Positions 9,622-17,649 of a stretch of 64,000 bases of DNA are shown here, in pieces. A model generated the notes under the pieces. It had not been told where the DNA came from and did not search any database. It was given only the letters and a program-made list of their open reading frames with translations. This DNA comes from Flaviflexus equikiangi (GTDB lineage: Bacteria; Actinomycetota; Actinomycetes; Actinomycetales; Actinomycetaceae), in contig NZ_CP059676.1 of assembly GCF_014069875.1 (NCBI RefSeq), positions 1,922,001 through 1,986,000 on the forward strand, given 5' to 3'. Both the position numbers and the translations under genes were made by a program. Each line of letters begins with the position of its first letter. Positions within the stretch are counted from its first letter, which is position 1.

Positions 9622-9975
9622 GTGCCTAGACTGATCGCCGTGATAGTTCTCGTCGCCATAGTGGTGTACGCCTTTATTGTTGCGCTTCGGATGAACCCGA
9701 AGCGCACACCCGCTGGTATCAACAAGTGGGTGTGGGTGATCTTCACGATTCTTCCCCCGATCGTCGGTTCGATCATCTTCCTCGTCGCGAACTACATGAT
9801 GAATGCGAAGCAGCGCCCTGCAGGCGGGAGGCAGCCTCGAGGGCCCCGGCCCCGGGATCGCGGCCCCATCGCACCGGATGACGATCCCGAGTTCCTCAAG
9901 GGCCTCGAAGAAGAGCTCCGCCGTGCACAGTACGACAAGAAGCTGCGAGAACACGAGGATGACACCGACTCCTGA
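9622..9975 (+). CDS. PLDc_N-domain membrane protein
   Basis: A 117-residue protein with two transmembrane helices (residues about 3-22 and 37-58) separated by a short loop containing NKWVWVI, the pattern of the phospholipase D N-terminal (PLDc_N) domain found as a stand-alone protein in actinobacteria. A charged cytoplasmic tail with a possible amphipathic helix (EFLKGLEEELRRAQYDKKL) follows. It lacks any catalytic HKD motif, so it is not itself a phospholipase. The last 17 bases overlap the next gene, implying coupled translation. Confidence 0.75.
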   Translation: MPRLIAVIVLVAIVVYAFIVALRMNPKRTPAGINKWVWVIFTILPPIVGSIIFLVANYMMNAKQRPAGGRQPRGPRPRDRGPIAPDDDPEFLKGLEEELRRAQYDKKLREHEDDTDS

Positions 9976-11035
9976 GCTCGATGCGAAGGTGATGATCGGC
10001 GCCCCGATCGCAGCCTTCACAGCCGTTGTCCTGGCGGGCCTGGCCTGCTGCGCCATGTCCGGGACCATTCCGGCAGTCAGCGCGGTGACCGGTGAGCCGA
10101 TACCGTTCCTTCTCGGGGCCCTCCTCGTCACGCTCGGGGCGTTCGGAGGCTTCGTCTCTGTCGATCTCGGCTCCGCATCACCCGCTGTCGATCTCACGTT
10201 CCTCACCATTCCCTTCATCTTCACCGCGGTAGCGGTGATGATTCTCTTCCGCCTGCACCGAACATCGGAGATCAGGCAGCCACTGGATCTCCCTGATCGG
10301 CTCGCGGTCTGCGCCTGCTCGGGGATGGTGCTCCTCATCTGTTCGGTGGCGGCCTGGTTCCTCGCAACAGCGCTTGATCCCGCGAGCGAAAGAGCATCCT
10401 TCTCCTCGAACGTCTTCCTCCTCGCGACGGGCTCTCTCGCGATCGCCAGCCTGGCTGCCTTGGCTGGACGCAGCAGCGCATATCGAAGCTATCCCGCGTG
10501 GTCTTTCACCTCCGCCTACTGTCTCGCAGCGGGTCTCCCCCTCGCCATCATCGTCTGCGTGCTTCTCACGGTCTCGTACGAGTGGGGCGCGTCTTCGTGG
10601 CTCCTTCTCGGAAACATTGCCGTCCTCGCCTGGATTGCGATCCTTGGCGGCGTCGCGAACTGGGATCTGTCGCTGGCCCCTCTCGGAGGCCCGCAGTCAT
10701 CGGGGTTCAACCTCATCATCGCCGCGCACGAGGGCATCTGGACGATCATCGGCCTGCCCCTCGGTGCACTGTCGATCATGTTTGCCACCATCGCGTGGCG
10801 CCGGTCGTGCATGACAGTGAAGCGATCCGCGCTTCCTCTCGCCTTCGGGGCTGTCGCAGCTGGCTCTCTCGTGGCCGGTACGTGGGCGACTGGGTATGCA
10901 GGGGGCGAAGCTGTGACTGCGATCGCCCTCTCGTCGCCGTTCAATGTGGCGATCATGATGGGAATCGGGTGGCTGATCGATACTCTTGCCCGGCTCGGCT
11001 ACAGCTCTGAGCTGGCCACCCACGCGCAGCGATAG
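9959..11035 (+). CDS. Polytopic membrane protein of unknown function
   Basis: A 358-residue, strongly hydrophobic protein with roughly nine predicted transmembrane helices and few charged loops. No catalytic motif or family was recognised. The ATG at 9959 overlaps the end of the PLDc_N gene by 17 bases, and its 3' end overlaps the convergent lipoprotein gene by 37 bp. Its place next to the cytochrome c maturation block suggests an envelope role, but this is only positional. Confidence 0.7.
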   Translation: MTPTPELDAKVMIGAPIAAFTAVVLAGLACCAMSGTIPAVSAVTGEPIPFLLGALLVTLGAFGGFVSVDLGSASPAVDLTFLTIPFIFTAVAVMILFRLHRTSEIRQPLDLPDRLAVCACSGMVLLICSVAAWFLATALDPASERASFSSNVFLLATGSLAIASLAALAGRSSAYRSYPAWSFTSAYCLAAGLPLAIIVCVLLTVSYEWGASSWLLLGNIAVLAWIAILGGVANWDLSLAPLGGPQSSGFNLIIAAHEGIWTIIGLPLGALSIMFATIAWRRSCMTVKRSALPLAFGAVAAGSLVAGTWATGYAGGEAVTAIALSSPFNVAIMMGIGWLIDTLARLGYSSELATHAQR

Positions 11036-11871
11036 TCAGTCCACCGCGTCACATCCCCGCCGTCGAGGAGGAAGACCATCCGCTCATACTCGCCATAGAT
11101 CTCGGGATTAGCCGTTCTATCGGGGAGTGGGAAGAGCGCGAACTCGTCATAGCCGGCTATCTCGCTCAGGCCGGGGAAGGCGTTGACCGCATCGAGCTTG
11201 ACGGGGCGCTGTGTGAGAGCGGCGTCTATTTCCTCGATACTGGTTGCGCAGTGCGATGCGCCGCCGTGCTCATCGATCCGCACCGGCACCCCCTCGGGCA
11301 TGCCGACCTCGATGGTGTCGGAGAGACCATCGGACGTCGTCGTCATCGAGAAGCCGCCCTCGATAGCCGAGACGTGCTCGAGCGGCCCCGTCGGCACGTA
11401 GAACGACTGCCCGATATTCTCCTCTGAGTAGGTGAGGAACATGACCGCGGTGGAGGACTCGTCTGATGTGGTGGGGGTCGTGTCAGCGCCGGTGACGTGC
11501 TGGTCGAGGACGATCATCGCGTCCTGGAAGCCATCACCGTTCGCATCCGAGAAATATCGGTCCTCGATCTCGACCGTGATGGGGACCGTGCCGGACCCGG
11601 TCACGAACTCGAGCTCAGCCTTCCCCTCGCGGAAGGTGAGAGCCTGGTCGAATCCTTCCGTCACGTCCTCGACGGGGGCCTCGAGAACGGTGACGTCCAG
11701 GCTCATATTGTCGATGTCGAGCCCCGTGATCTCAGCGGTTCCCGGGCCGACCGTGGTCACCTCCTGCGGCGGGTCCGGCAGGACGAGCCACCGCGCCTTG
11801 AGGTCCTCGCCCGCCCCGCATGCGGAGAGTGCGAGGACACCGGCAGCGATCAGGAGCCTAGACCCCCGCAT
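10999..11871 (-). CDS. Predicted lipoprotein of unknown function
   Basis: A 290-residue secreted lipoprotein. The signal peptide (MRGSRLLIAAGVLALSAC) ends in a lipobox with Cys18. The mature part is Asp/Glu/Thr-rich, with a DANGDGFQDAMIV segment resembling a calcium-binding repeat. No enzyme motif was found. ATG 11871 is chosen because it yields the signal peptide; the upstream open frame is antisense-like, low-complexity Ser-rich sequence inside ccsB. The start overlaps the ccsB stop by 14 bp, so it is the last gene of the cytochrome c maturation unit and may act with that system. Confidence 0.8.
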   Translation of the reverse strand: MRGSRLLIAAGVLALSACGAGEDLKARWLVLPDPPQEVTTVGPGTAEITGLDIDNMSLDVTVLEAPVEDVTEGFDQALTFREGKAELEFVTGSGTVPITVEIEDRYFSDANGDGFQDAMIVLDQHVTGADTTPTTSDESSTAVMFLTYSEENIGQSFYVPTGPLEHVSAIEGGFSMTTTSDGLSDTIEVGMPEGVPVRIDEHGGASHCATSIEEIDAALTQRPVKLDAVNAFPGLSEIAGYDEFALFPLPDRTANPEIYGEYERMVFLLDGGDVTRWTDYRCAWVASSEL

Positions 11872-12748
11872 AGGAGTGCATGGAATCGGCAAAGAAGTTG
11901 ACGACGACGTAGTTGATGAAGAGCGCGATGATGCCGATGACGTTGAGCCAGGCCGCCCTCTTCCCTTCCCACCCGCGTGTTGCTCGAGCATGGAGGTAGG
12001 CACCATAGAAGCCCCAGACGACGAGCGACATCGTCTCTTTCGGGTCCCAGTTCCACGGCCGGCCCCACGCGTGCTCCGCCCAAATCGCGCCCGCGATGAG
12101 AGTGAAGGTCCACAGCAGGAAGCCGATCACGGTGATCCGGAACGCTCCCTGTTCGAGCTCGTCAGCGCCCGGCAGGGAACGCCACCGGCTCTTGCTCTCC
12201 TCGACAACGGCCGTACCGCCCGCTCCGACAGCAGCGGTCTCTCGTGCCTCGGAACGCAGCTGGACGAGCTGGAGGACTGACATGAGGGCAGCGAAGGCGA
12301 ACAATCCCATCGCCAATGTTGCTGTCGAGACGTGGATGACAAGCCAGTAGTTGTCGAGAATGGGTGGCGTGCCCTGGACGCGGACGTAGAGGACCGCGAC
12401 GGCGACACCCAGGGAGAGCAAGGCCAGCCCGCTCACGAAGGTTCCCAGAACTCGGAGGTCACGGTCTCGCGCCAGGACGAGGTAGGCCGCTACCGCCACA
12501 CACGTGAAGGTCAGCGTGAACTCGTACATGTTCGCCCACGGCACGCGACTGGCGGCGACACCTCGGGTGATCGTGCCGAGAAGGTGCAGGGCGAAGGCGA
12601 GAGTCGTGACCGACATGCCGATGTTGGCAGCCTTGCGCGTGCCCGCCTTGTCGGCGGATGAGAAGTCGATGGCGAATGCGACCATGGCGATCGTATATGC
12701 CGCCATCGCACCGTAGACCAGGATGAGGCTGGCGCTTTCAAGATTCAT
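11858..12748 (-). CDS. ccsB: Cytochrome c synthase subunit CcsB/CcsA (heme handling protein)
   Basis: Membrane subunit of system II cytochrome c maturation that presents heme for attachment to apocytochromes on the outer face of the membrane. The 296-residue protein has about eight helices and the WWD heme motif W228-G-R-P-W-N-W-D-P-K-E238, flanked by conserved histidines (H139, H252, H291 by eye). The ATG overlaps the resB stop (ATGA), so ResB and CcsB are made together as in other system II pairs. Confidence 0.93.
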   Translation of the reverse strand: MNLESASLILVYGAMAAYTIAMVAFAIDFSSADKAGTRKAANIGMSVTTLAFALHLLGTITRGVAASRVPWANMYEFTLTFTCVAVAAYLVLARDRDLRVLGTFVSGLALLSLGVAVAVLYVRVQGTPPILDNYWLVIHVSTATLAMGLFAFAALMSVLQLVQLRSEARETAAVGAGGTAVVEESKSRWRSLPGADELEQGAFRITVIGFLLWTFTLIAGAIWAEHAWGRPWNWDPKETMSLVVWGFYGAYLHARATRGWEGKRAAWLNVIGIIALFINYVVVNFFADSMHSYAGV

Positions 12749-14271
12749 GAGTCCTCCTTGAGGGCTAGCGTAGCGGACACGAGCGACTCGAGACCGGAAT
12801 CGCCCTTCCGTCCGATGGCGGCGGCGTGGACGGTGCCGTTGTCGTAGCGCACCCAGACGCGCCGACTCGGGACGAGAAGCGATGTGGCAAGCCCTCCCAG
12901 GCCGAGAACGGCAAAGATCAGCATCCATCCCAGCGTGGGGTCGTAGCGCATGTCGAGCGCCGCGAAACGAGCAAGCTCGACGAACTCGATCGTTCCGTTG
13001 CCGCCCGGAATCTCCGCGGACTCACCGAGTGGAAGCGTTGTCAGCACACCCACCTCGGTCTGGCCCACGGGCTCGGTCACGAGCTCCATGTTCTCCGTAT
13101 CGAGGAAATAGACGTTCTGCGGGACACCGTCATCCAAACCCAGATCGCCCACCCATGTCGTGGTGACCAGCACCGGGTTGAGAGCATCCGGGTTGATGGA
13201 GACGAGGACACCGTCCTGTGTCTGGGCGGTGGGGAAGAGCGTCGCCTGGAACCCGAGCTGATCGCCCTCCGTCACATCCGGGACCTTGATGACACCGGTC
13301 GAGATATACGTCTGGGTGATATCCGGCAGGACGACATACTCGTCGAAGACAACGCTGCCCGCGGAATCGGTGACGCGGATGCGGGGGGCGTAGCCGTTGC
13401 CCGAGAGGTACACGTTCGTGCCATCGATATCGAGGGGCTCGTTCGGGCGGATCGTCGCCGCCTCCTCCGAATCGTTCATGAGGATCGTGACGTCTGCGGC
13501 GAATGCTGACGGGGAGCCGTCCTCATAGAACTCCGGAGTCATCGAGTTCAAGGTGATCCGGTAGGGCGGGAGGGACTCCTCGTCGACGAGGATCCCGCGT
13601 TCGAACGTGTCGTACGTGAGGACGGAGTTCGTGAAGGTCTCTCCCTCGACGATGATGGCCTGCCCGCGGAAGGAGAGTGCCTGCGACAGCCCGAAGACGA
13701 TGAGGAGACCGAGGAGTGACATGTGGAACACGAGGTTGCCGGCCTCCCGGAGGTAACCGTTCTGGGCTGAGATCCCGCCGTCCCTGCGCACCGTGCGGAA
13801 CCCTCGCAGGTTCTTCTCGACCCTGTCATAGGCCTCGGATTCGGACAGCGACGTCTCCCGTGACGCATACGATTCGTAGCGGGACAGTCGTGCGGGAACA
13901 CGGCCCGGCCCCGCCTTGATGTCTCGGGCAAGCGTGAACGATCTCGGCACGATGCATCCGACAAGAGACACGAAGAGAAGAATGTAGATCGCGGCGAACC
14001 ATGGCGCCGTCAGAATGTTGAAGAACCCGAGAGCATCGAGAATGTTTCCCCACAGTCCGTTCGACTCGATCCATTCCCGCGCGAGGACGGGATCCTGGCG
14101 CTTCTGCGGCAGGATCGAGGCGGGAATGAGTGCGATCACGAGGAGGAGCAGCATGATGATGGCGTTCCTCATCGACGTGAGCTGACGCCACCCCCACCGG
14201 AGCCAGCCTGTGACGCCGATGCCGACGGGACCCGTCGGCGCGTCCCGTTCCGTGCGGACCGTTTCCATCAC
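12745..14271 (-). CDS. resB: Cytochrome c biogenesis protein ResB
   Basis: Partner of CcsB in system II. The 508-residue protein has three N-terminal transmembrane helices (about 35-55, 90-112, 170-195), a large extracytoplasmic domain and a final helix (about 445-465), the standard ResB layout. The start is GTG 14271, directly followed by ATG at 14268; either could serve. The GTG overlaps the ccdA stop (GTGA). It lies between ccdA and ccsB in a compact operon. Confidence 0.92.
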   Translation of the reverse strand: MMETVRTERDAPTGPVGIGVTGWLRWGWRQLTSMRNAIIMLLLLVIALIPASILPQKRQDPVLAREWIESNGLWGNILDALGFFNILTAPWFAAIYILLFVSLVGCIVPRSFTLARDIKAGPGRVPARLSRYESYASRETSLSESEAYDRVEKNLRGFRTVRRDGGISAQNGYLREAGNLVFHMSLLGLLIVFGLSQALSFRGQAIIVEGETFTNSVLTYDTFERGILVDEESLPPYRITLNSMTPEFYEDGSPSAFAADVTILMNDSEEAATIRPNEPLDIDGTNVYLSGNGYAPRIRVTDSAGSVVFDEYVVLPDITQTYISTGVIKVPDVTEGDQLGFQATLFPTAQTQDGVLVSINPDALNPVLVTTTWVGDLGLDDGVPQNVYFLDTENMELVTEPVGQTEVGVLTTLPLGESAEIPGGNGTIEFVELARFAALDMRYDPTLGWMLIFAVLGLGGLATSLLVPSRRVWVRYDNGTVHAAAIGRKGDSGLESLVSATLALKEDS

Positions 14272-15029
14272 ACCACCAATTCTGTTTGACCTGACAGGTT
14301 AGCAACCCAGTTAATAATGTCGGTCCACCATCCCGTCACCATCATGGCACCGACAGCGATGAGGGCAACACCCCCCACGATTTGGATGGTCCGGCTGTTC
14401 CTCCGCACCCAGGAGAGGATCCGGGGTGAGCGATCTACTGTCAGAGCGGCGAGGATGAAGGGCAGGCCCAAGCCCAGACAGTAGAACAGCGTGAGGATCG
14501 TGCCGCGTTGGACACTGCCAGACGAGAAGGACATGGAGAGGACTGCGGCGAGGGTGGGGCCGATGCAGGGGGTCCACCCCAAGCCGAAGACGGCGCCGAG
14601 GAGGACGGCGCCGAGGGGACCGCCCCGCTTCTGCACGGTCAGGCGCGTCGTCTTCTGCAGGAACGGCATCCCACCCAGGAACGCGACCCCCATAAGAATG
14701 ATGATGACGCCGGCGACCACCATGACCGTGTCCTGGTATTGGGCGAAGCGGGCGCCCGCCGCCGCGAAGACAACTCCGAGCAGCACGAACACGGCAGAGA
14801 ACCCGGCGACGAAGAGCGTGACAGAGCCCGCCAGGCGCCAGCTCCGCTTCCCGTCGGCCGCGGCAGGTGCGAGAGACGAGAAGTACCCGAGATAGCCGGG
14901 CAGGAGCGGCAGGACGCACGGTGAGGCGAAGGAGACGAGGCCCGCCACGAGCGCCGCACCGATGGCAACCAGCATGGGGCCTGTGGTGACGGCTCCCACG
15001 AACGAATCGGCGATCGCCAGCGGCGTCAT
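14268..15029 (-). CDS. ccdA: Thiol-disulfide electron transporter CcdA
   Basis: Moves reducing equivalents across the membrane to the extracytoplasmic thioredoxin that reduces apocytochrome c cysteines. The 253-residue, six-helix protein has its two redox cysteines in SFASPCVLPLLPGYL (Cys38) and GWTPCIGPTL (Cys155), both in the classic Pro-containing helices. The start ATG overlaps the stop of the upstream thioredoxin gene (ATGA), and its own stop overlaps the resB GTG. Confidence 0.94.
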   Translation of the reverse strand: MTPLAIADSFVGAVTTGPMLVAIGAALVAGLVSFASPCVLPLLPGYLGYFSSLAPAAADGKRSWRLAGSVTLFVAGFSAVFVLLGVVFAAAGARFAQYQDTVMVVAGVIIILMGVAFLGGMPFLQKTTRLTVQKRGGPLGAVLLGAVFGLGWTPCIGPTLAAVLSMSFSSGSVQRGTILTLFYCLGLGLPFILAALTVDRSPRILSWVRRNSRTIQIVGGVALIAVGAMMVTGWWTDIINWVANLSGQTELVV

Positions 15030-15562
15030 AGCGTGTCGTCGATCATGCCTCGCACGATCTGCGGATCGATCTGGCCGATGAAGCGCGCAGCGGGCCTGCC
15101 CTCAGCATCGAGGATCAGGGTGGTCGGGACGGCCTGCAGCGGAACAGCCCCTTCGAGGCCGGCGATGAAGGAGCCGTTCTTCCCCTCGATCGACTGGTAG
15201 GGAGTGTCGAATGAGCGCTCGAATGCCTCTGCCGTTGCCCGATTGTCGCGCGTATTCACACCGATGACGACGATGTCGCCCTCATAGTCCTCGGCGATGG
15301 CATTGAGATCCGCCGCCTCCGCGCGGCACGGCGGACATGCCGCGTACCACGTGTTGATAAGGACCACCTGTCCGCGCAGTTCCGCCAGATCGATTTCTTC
15401 CCCGCTGAAGGTTGTGCCGACAGCATCGACCGGTGCGGATCTGTCCGCCTCGTCCCACAGCACGTAGTTGGCGTCCCCGCCCTCGTATTGGGTGCCTTCG
15501 ATGGCGGAGTTGCAGGCCGCGAGGGCTGGAAGGAGGAGCAGGAGAGCGAAGCGTCGACGCAC
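15026..15562 (-). CDS. TlpA/ResA-like thiol-disulfide reductase lipoprotein
   Basis: A 178-residue extracytoplasmic thioredoxin with a lipoprotein signal (lipobox L-A-A-Cys17) and the active-site motif C76-P-P-C79 in a TWYAACPPCRAEA context. It would reduce the CXXCH motif of apocytochromes using electrons from CcdA. GTG 15562 is chosen because it gives the signal peptide and overlaps the upstream stop by one base (TAGTG). Position directly before ccdA-resB-ccsB supports a ResA role. Confidence 0.9.
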   Translation of the reverse strand: MRRRFALLLLLPALAACNSAIEGTQYEGGDANYVLWDEADRSAPVDAVGTTFSGEEIDLAELRGQVVLINTWYAACPPCRAEAADLNAIAEDYEGDIVVIGVNTRDNRATAEAFERSFDTPYQSIEGKNGSFIAGLEGAVPLQAVPTTLILDAEGRPAARFIGQIDPQIVRGMIDDTL

Positions 15563-16233
15563 TACTCCCCCTTCGCCTCGGCGGCTGCTGAGGTGCCCGG
15601 CACCATGTCTGCGGCGGCGCCGAGAAGAGCGGCTGCCGGCTCCCAGTAGTCGAGTGCGAGGAGCTGAGTATCGGCGAAGGTGAGAGACGTGACGGACGCG
15701 AGGGAGCACTGCCTACGACGTGGGTCGTGCGCGAGAGACTTCCGTTCCACGAACCGTCTCATCGTCCATATCGGCAGCTGGTGGCTGAAAAGCACTGCCT
15801 CTCCACCGCGGGCCTCGTTCAGCGCGTGGGCGACAGCCCCGCTCATACGGCGCACGATCTCCGTGTAGGGCTCCCCCCATGACGGCCGGAATGGGTTCGC
15901 GTACCAGGCATAGAATTTGGGATGTGCGAGGATGGCACGGTTCTTGTTGACGGCAATGCCCTCGAACTTGTTGTCGGCCTCGATGAGGCGCTCGTCGACA
16001 GCGATCGGCAGTCCCGTCGCATCCGCCGTCGGCTGCGCTGTCTCCTGCGCACGCTGCAGCGGAGACGCTGCCACGTAGCGAACATCATGCCCTGACGAGA
16101 AGGCCTTTCCGACTTCCTCTCCCATGGCTCGACCGAGCTCGGTGAGGCGGAATCCCGGCCTGCGACCGTAGAGAATTCCTGTCGGATTGTCCACTTCGCC
16201 GTGGCGCACAAGGTGAATGGTCGTCAATTCCAT
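15562..16233 (-). CDS. Histidine phosphatase (phosphoglycerate mutase family)
   Basis: A 223-residue branch-1 histidine phosphatase with the catalytic LVRHGEV motif at residues 8-14 and the second histidine in LFSHQLPI. The same family member heads the resA-ccdA-resB-ccsB block in mycobacteria. The substrate is unknown; a true glycolytic mutase is unlikely because the insert around the active site is short. It is translationally coupled to the thioredoxin gene downstream. Confidence 0.85.
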   Translation of the reverse strand: MELTTIHLVRHGEVDNPTGILYGRRPGFRLTELGRAMGEEVGKAFSSGHDVRYVAASPLQRAQETAQPTADATGLPIAVDERLIEADNKFEGIAVNKNRAILAHPKFYAWYANPFRPSWGEPYTEIVRRMSGAVAHALNEARGGEAVLFSHQLPIWTMRRFVERKSLAHDPRRRQCSLASVTSLTFADTQLLALDYWEPAAALLGAAADMVPGTSAAAEAKGE

Positions 16234-16271
16234 AGGTCAACAGTGCCACACGTCCCTGGGAAAACAGAACG

Positions 16272-16739
16272 TCACGGGGCCGTCGTGGGTTCGTCCAGAA
16301 GCTTGGCCATGATGCGGCCGAGCGTCACCATGTCGTCGTGGCCGATCTTGTCGAGCAGGTGCGTGCGCACGGATCCCACATGATCGGGGGCGAGCTCCTG
16401 GAGGAGCGCAAAGCCAGAGTCCGTCATGCGGCAGTTGCGGCCCCTGCCATCGCCGCTGCATGCCTCGCGGACAACGTAGCCCTCCTCTTCGAGAGAGGCC
16501 ACGGTCCGTGTGAGACGGCTGCGGGAATGAACGAGGTCGTCGGCAAGATCCGACATCCTCATCGTCCACCCATCGGTTTCCGACAGCCGCACGAGCACCT
16601 CGTACTTGTTGAGAGTCAACTGGTGCTGTTCGAAGAGGTCGTTCCCGATCTGTGCGCTGAGGCGCGCCGAACCGCGCAGATAATTGCGCCATGCGACCTG
16701 TTCATCAGCCGCGAGCCACTCCACATCGCTGCGTGCCAT
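16272..16739 (-). CDS. MarR-family transcriptional regulator
   Basis: A 155-residue winged-helix dimer-type regulator. The HTH spans about residues 57-80 (MRMSDLADDLVHSRSRLTRTV) and the wing follows with EGYVVREACSGDGRGRNC. Two cysteines (about 94 and 103) lie in the wing, so thiol sensing is conceivable but unproven. It has a strong AAAGGAG site, its own promoter and an 18-bp palindrome over that promoter, implying autoregulation. The phosphatase gene lies 38 bp downstream. Confidence 0.88.
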   Translation of the reverse strand: MARSDVEWLAADEQVAWRNYLRGSARLSAQIGNDLFEQHQLTLNKYEVLVRLSETDGWTMRMSDLADDLVHSRSRLTRTVASLEEEGYVVREACSGDGRGRNCRMTDSGFALLQELAPDHVGSVRTHLLDKIGHDDMVTLGRIMAKLLDEPTTAP

Positions 16740-16762
16740 CGTGCATCACTCCTTTGGAAGCA

Positions 16763-16793
16763 ATACTACCAAAATTAGTTGATATGTAAACTA
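16763..16793 (-). promoter_or_regulatory. marR promoter with palindromic operator
   Basis: On the minus strand TTTACA (16785-16790) and TAGTAT (16763-16768) are spaced by 16 bp. The palindrome TAGTTTACATATCAACTA (16776-16793, seven of nine positions symmetric) covers the -35 box and resembles known MarR/OhrR operators. Confidence 0.65.
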
Positions 16794-17041
16794 TTTCGCA
16801 GGCGGTGCCAGAGCGGCGGTTTCAGCGCTCGAGCGAGAGCGGACTTCGATGAGGTCAGTCTCGCAATGGGCCGACCTTCCCGCAACAGGACGGGAAGGTC
16901 GTCGGAATACGTCGAATAGCGAGGGTCGCTGTCGATGTCCTGCGAACACCAGACGATACCGAGCTCCGCTTCGAGCTCGGTCATGGACTGCTCTGCCTGT
17001 TCACAGAGATGGCAGCCCGGCCTCACGACAAGTGTGTACAT
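16775..17041 (-). CDS. Glutaredoxin-like protein (DUF836 type)
   Basis: An 88-residue thioredoxin-fold protein with redox pair C10-H-L-C13 at the end of the first strand and a cis-Pro in DDLPVLL, as in the short glutaredoxin-like proteins next to bS22 in actinobacteria. It is probably a cytosolic disulfide reductase of unknown partner. The marR operator overlaps its stop codon. Confidence 0.8.
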   Translation of the reverse strand: MYTLVVRPGCHLCEQAEQSMTELEAELGIVWCSQDIDSDPRYSTYSDDLPVLLREGRPIARLTSSKSALARALKPPLWHRLRNSLHIN

Positions 17042-17084
17042 ACCAGCTGTGGGCCCGGAGAAACCGGACCCACATTCACAATGC

Positions 17085-17183
17085 TTACTTCTTGTTGCGA
17101 CGCTGATGACGAGTCTTGCGAAGCAGCTTGCGGTGCTTCTTCTTGGACATACGCTTGCGGCGCTTCTTGATTACGGAACCCAC
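17085..17183 (-). CDS. Small ribosomal protein bS22 (AURKAIP1/COX24 domain)
   Basis: A 32-residue, extremely basic protein (starting [17 protein letters not shown]) that matches the actinobacterial 30S-subunit protein bS22 described in mycobacteria. The GTG start follows GGAGGT with 5-bp spacing. It is read leftwards between the BldC-like gene and the glutaredoxin-like gene, the same order as in Mycobacterium. Confidence 0.9.
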   Translation of the reverse strand: MGSVIKKRRKRMSKKKHRKLLRKTRHQRRNKK

Positions 17184-17257
17184 GGGTTACCTCCAGTGTT
17201 GGGGCGGCGAACACTCCTTCGCCAATGGTCACCCGGAGATTCTACCGCGTCTTCGTC

Positions 17258-17467
17258 TTACGCGTGACGCTCGTCTGCGTCGTAGGCGGTTTTTGAGAGC
17301 AATTCATCAACTGCATCGGTGGGAACCCGATACGAGTTGCCCACCCGAACGGCAGGCAGATCACCGGAATGCACCATGCGGTAGACCGTCATCCGCGATA
17401 CGCGTGCGAGTTCCGCAACTTCAGCCACCGTCATGAACTGCGGGGCAGACGAAGGTACCTGCGACAT
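17258..17467 (-). CDS. BldC-like excisionase-type helix-turn-helix protein
   Basis: A 69-residue DNA-binding protein with a MerR-type HTH_17 fold (TVAEVAELARVSRMTVYRM, residues 13-31) and a wing ending in YRVPTDAVDELL. It belongs to the small HTH proteins annotated as excisionase-family or BldC-like. The genomic neighbour bS22 shows it is the chromosomal regulator, not a prophage excisionase. ATG 17467 gives the family N-terminus; the longer frame upstream lacks family similarity. Confidence 0.88.
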   Translation of the reverse strand: MSQVPSSAPQFMTVAEVAELARVSRMTVYRMVHSGDLPAVRVGNSYRVPTDAVDELLSKTAYDADERHA

Positions 17468-17649
17468 ACATTTCCGTTCTCGTACGTGTCCCTTGCCGAG
17501 TGGCAGGGCTAACTGCGAGTTATGCTCTCGCTCATCATAGGGTACGACTTGGGAGATTGCCGACTGATTTCGCCGATCGCGCCGAATTGAGTCTCCACAG
17601 CCTCGCGAAGAGGGGTATGTTCGGATCGTTCCCACAGCGAGGAGGTGCA

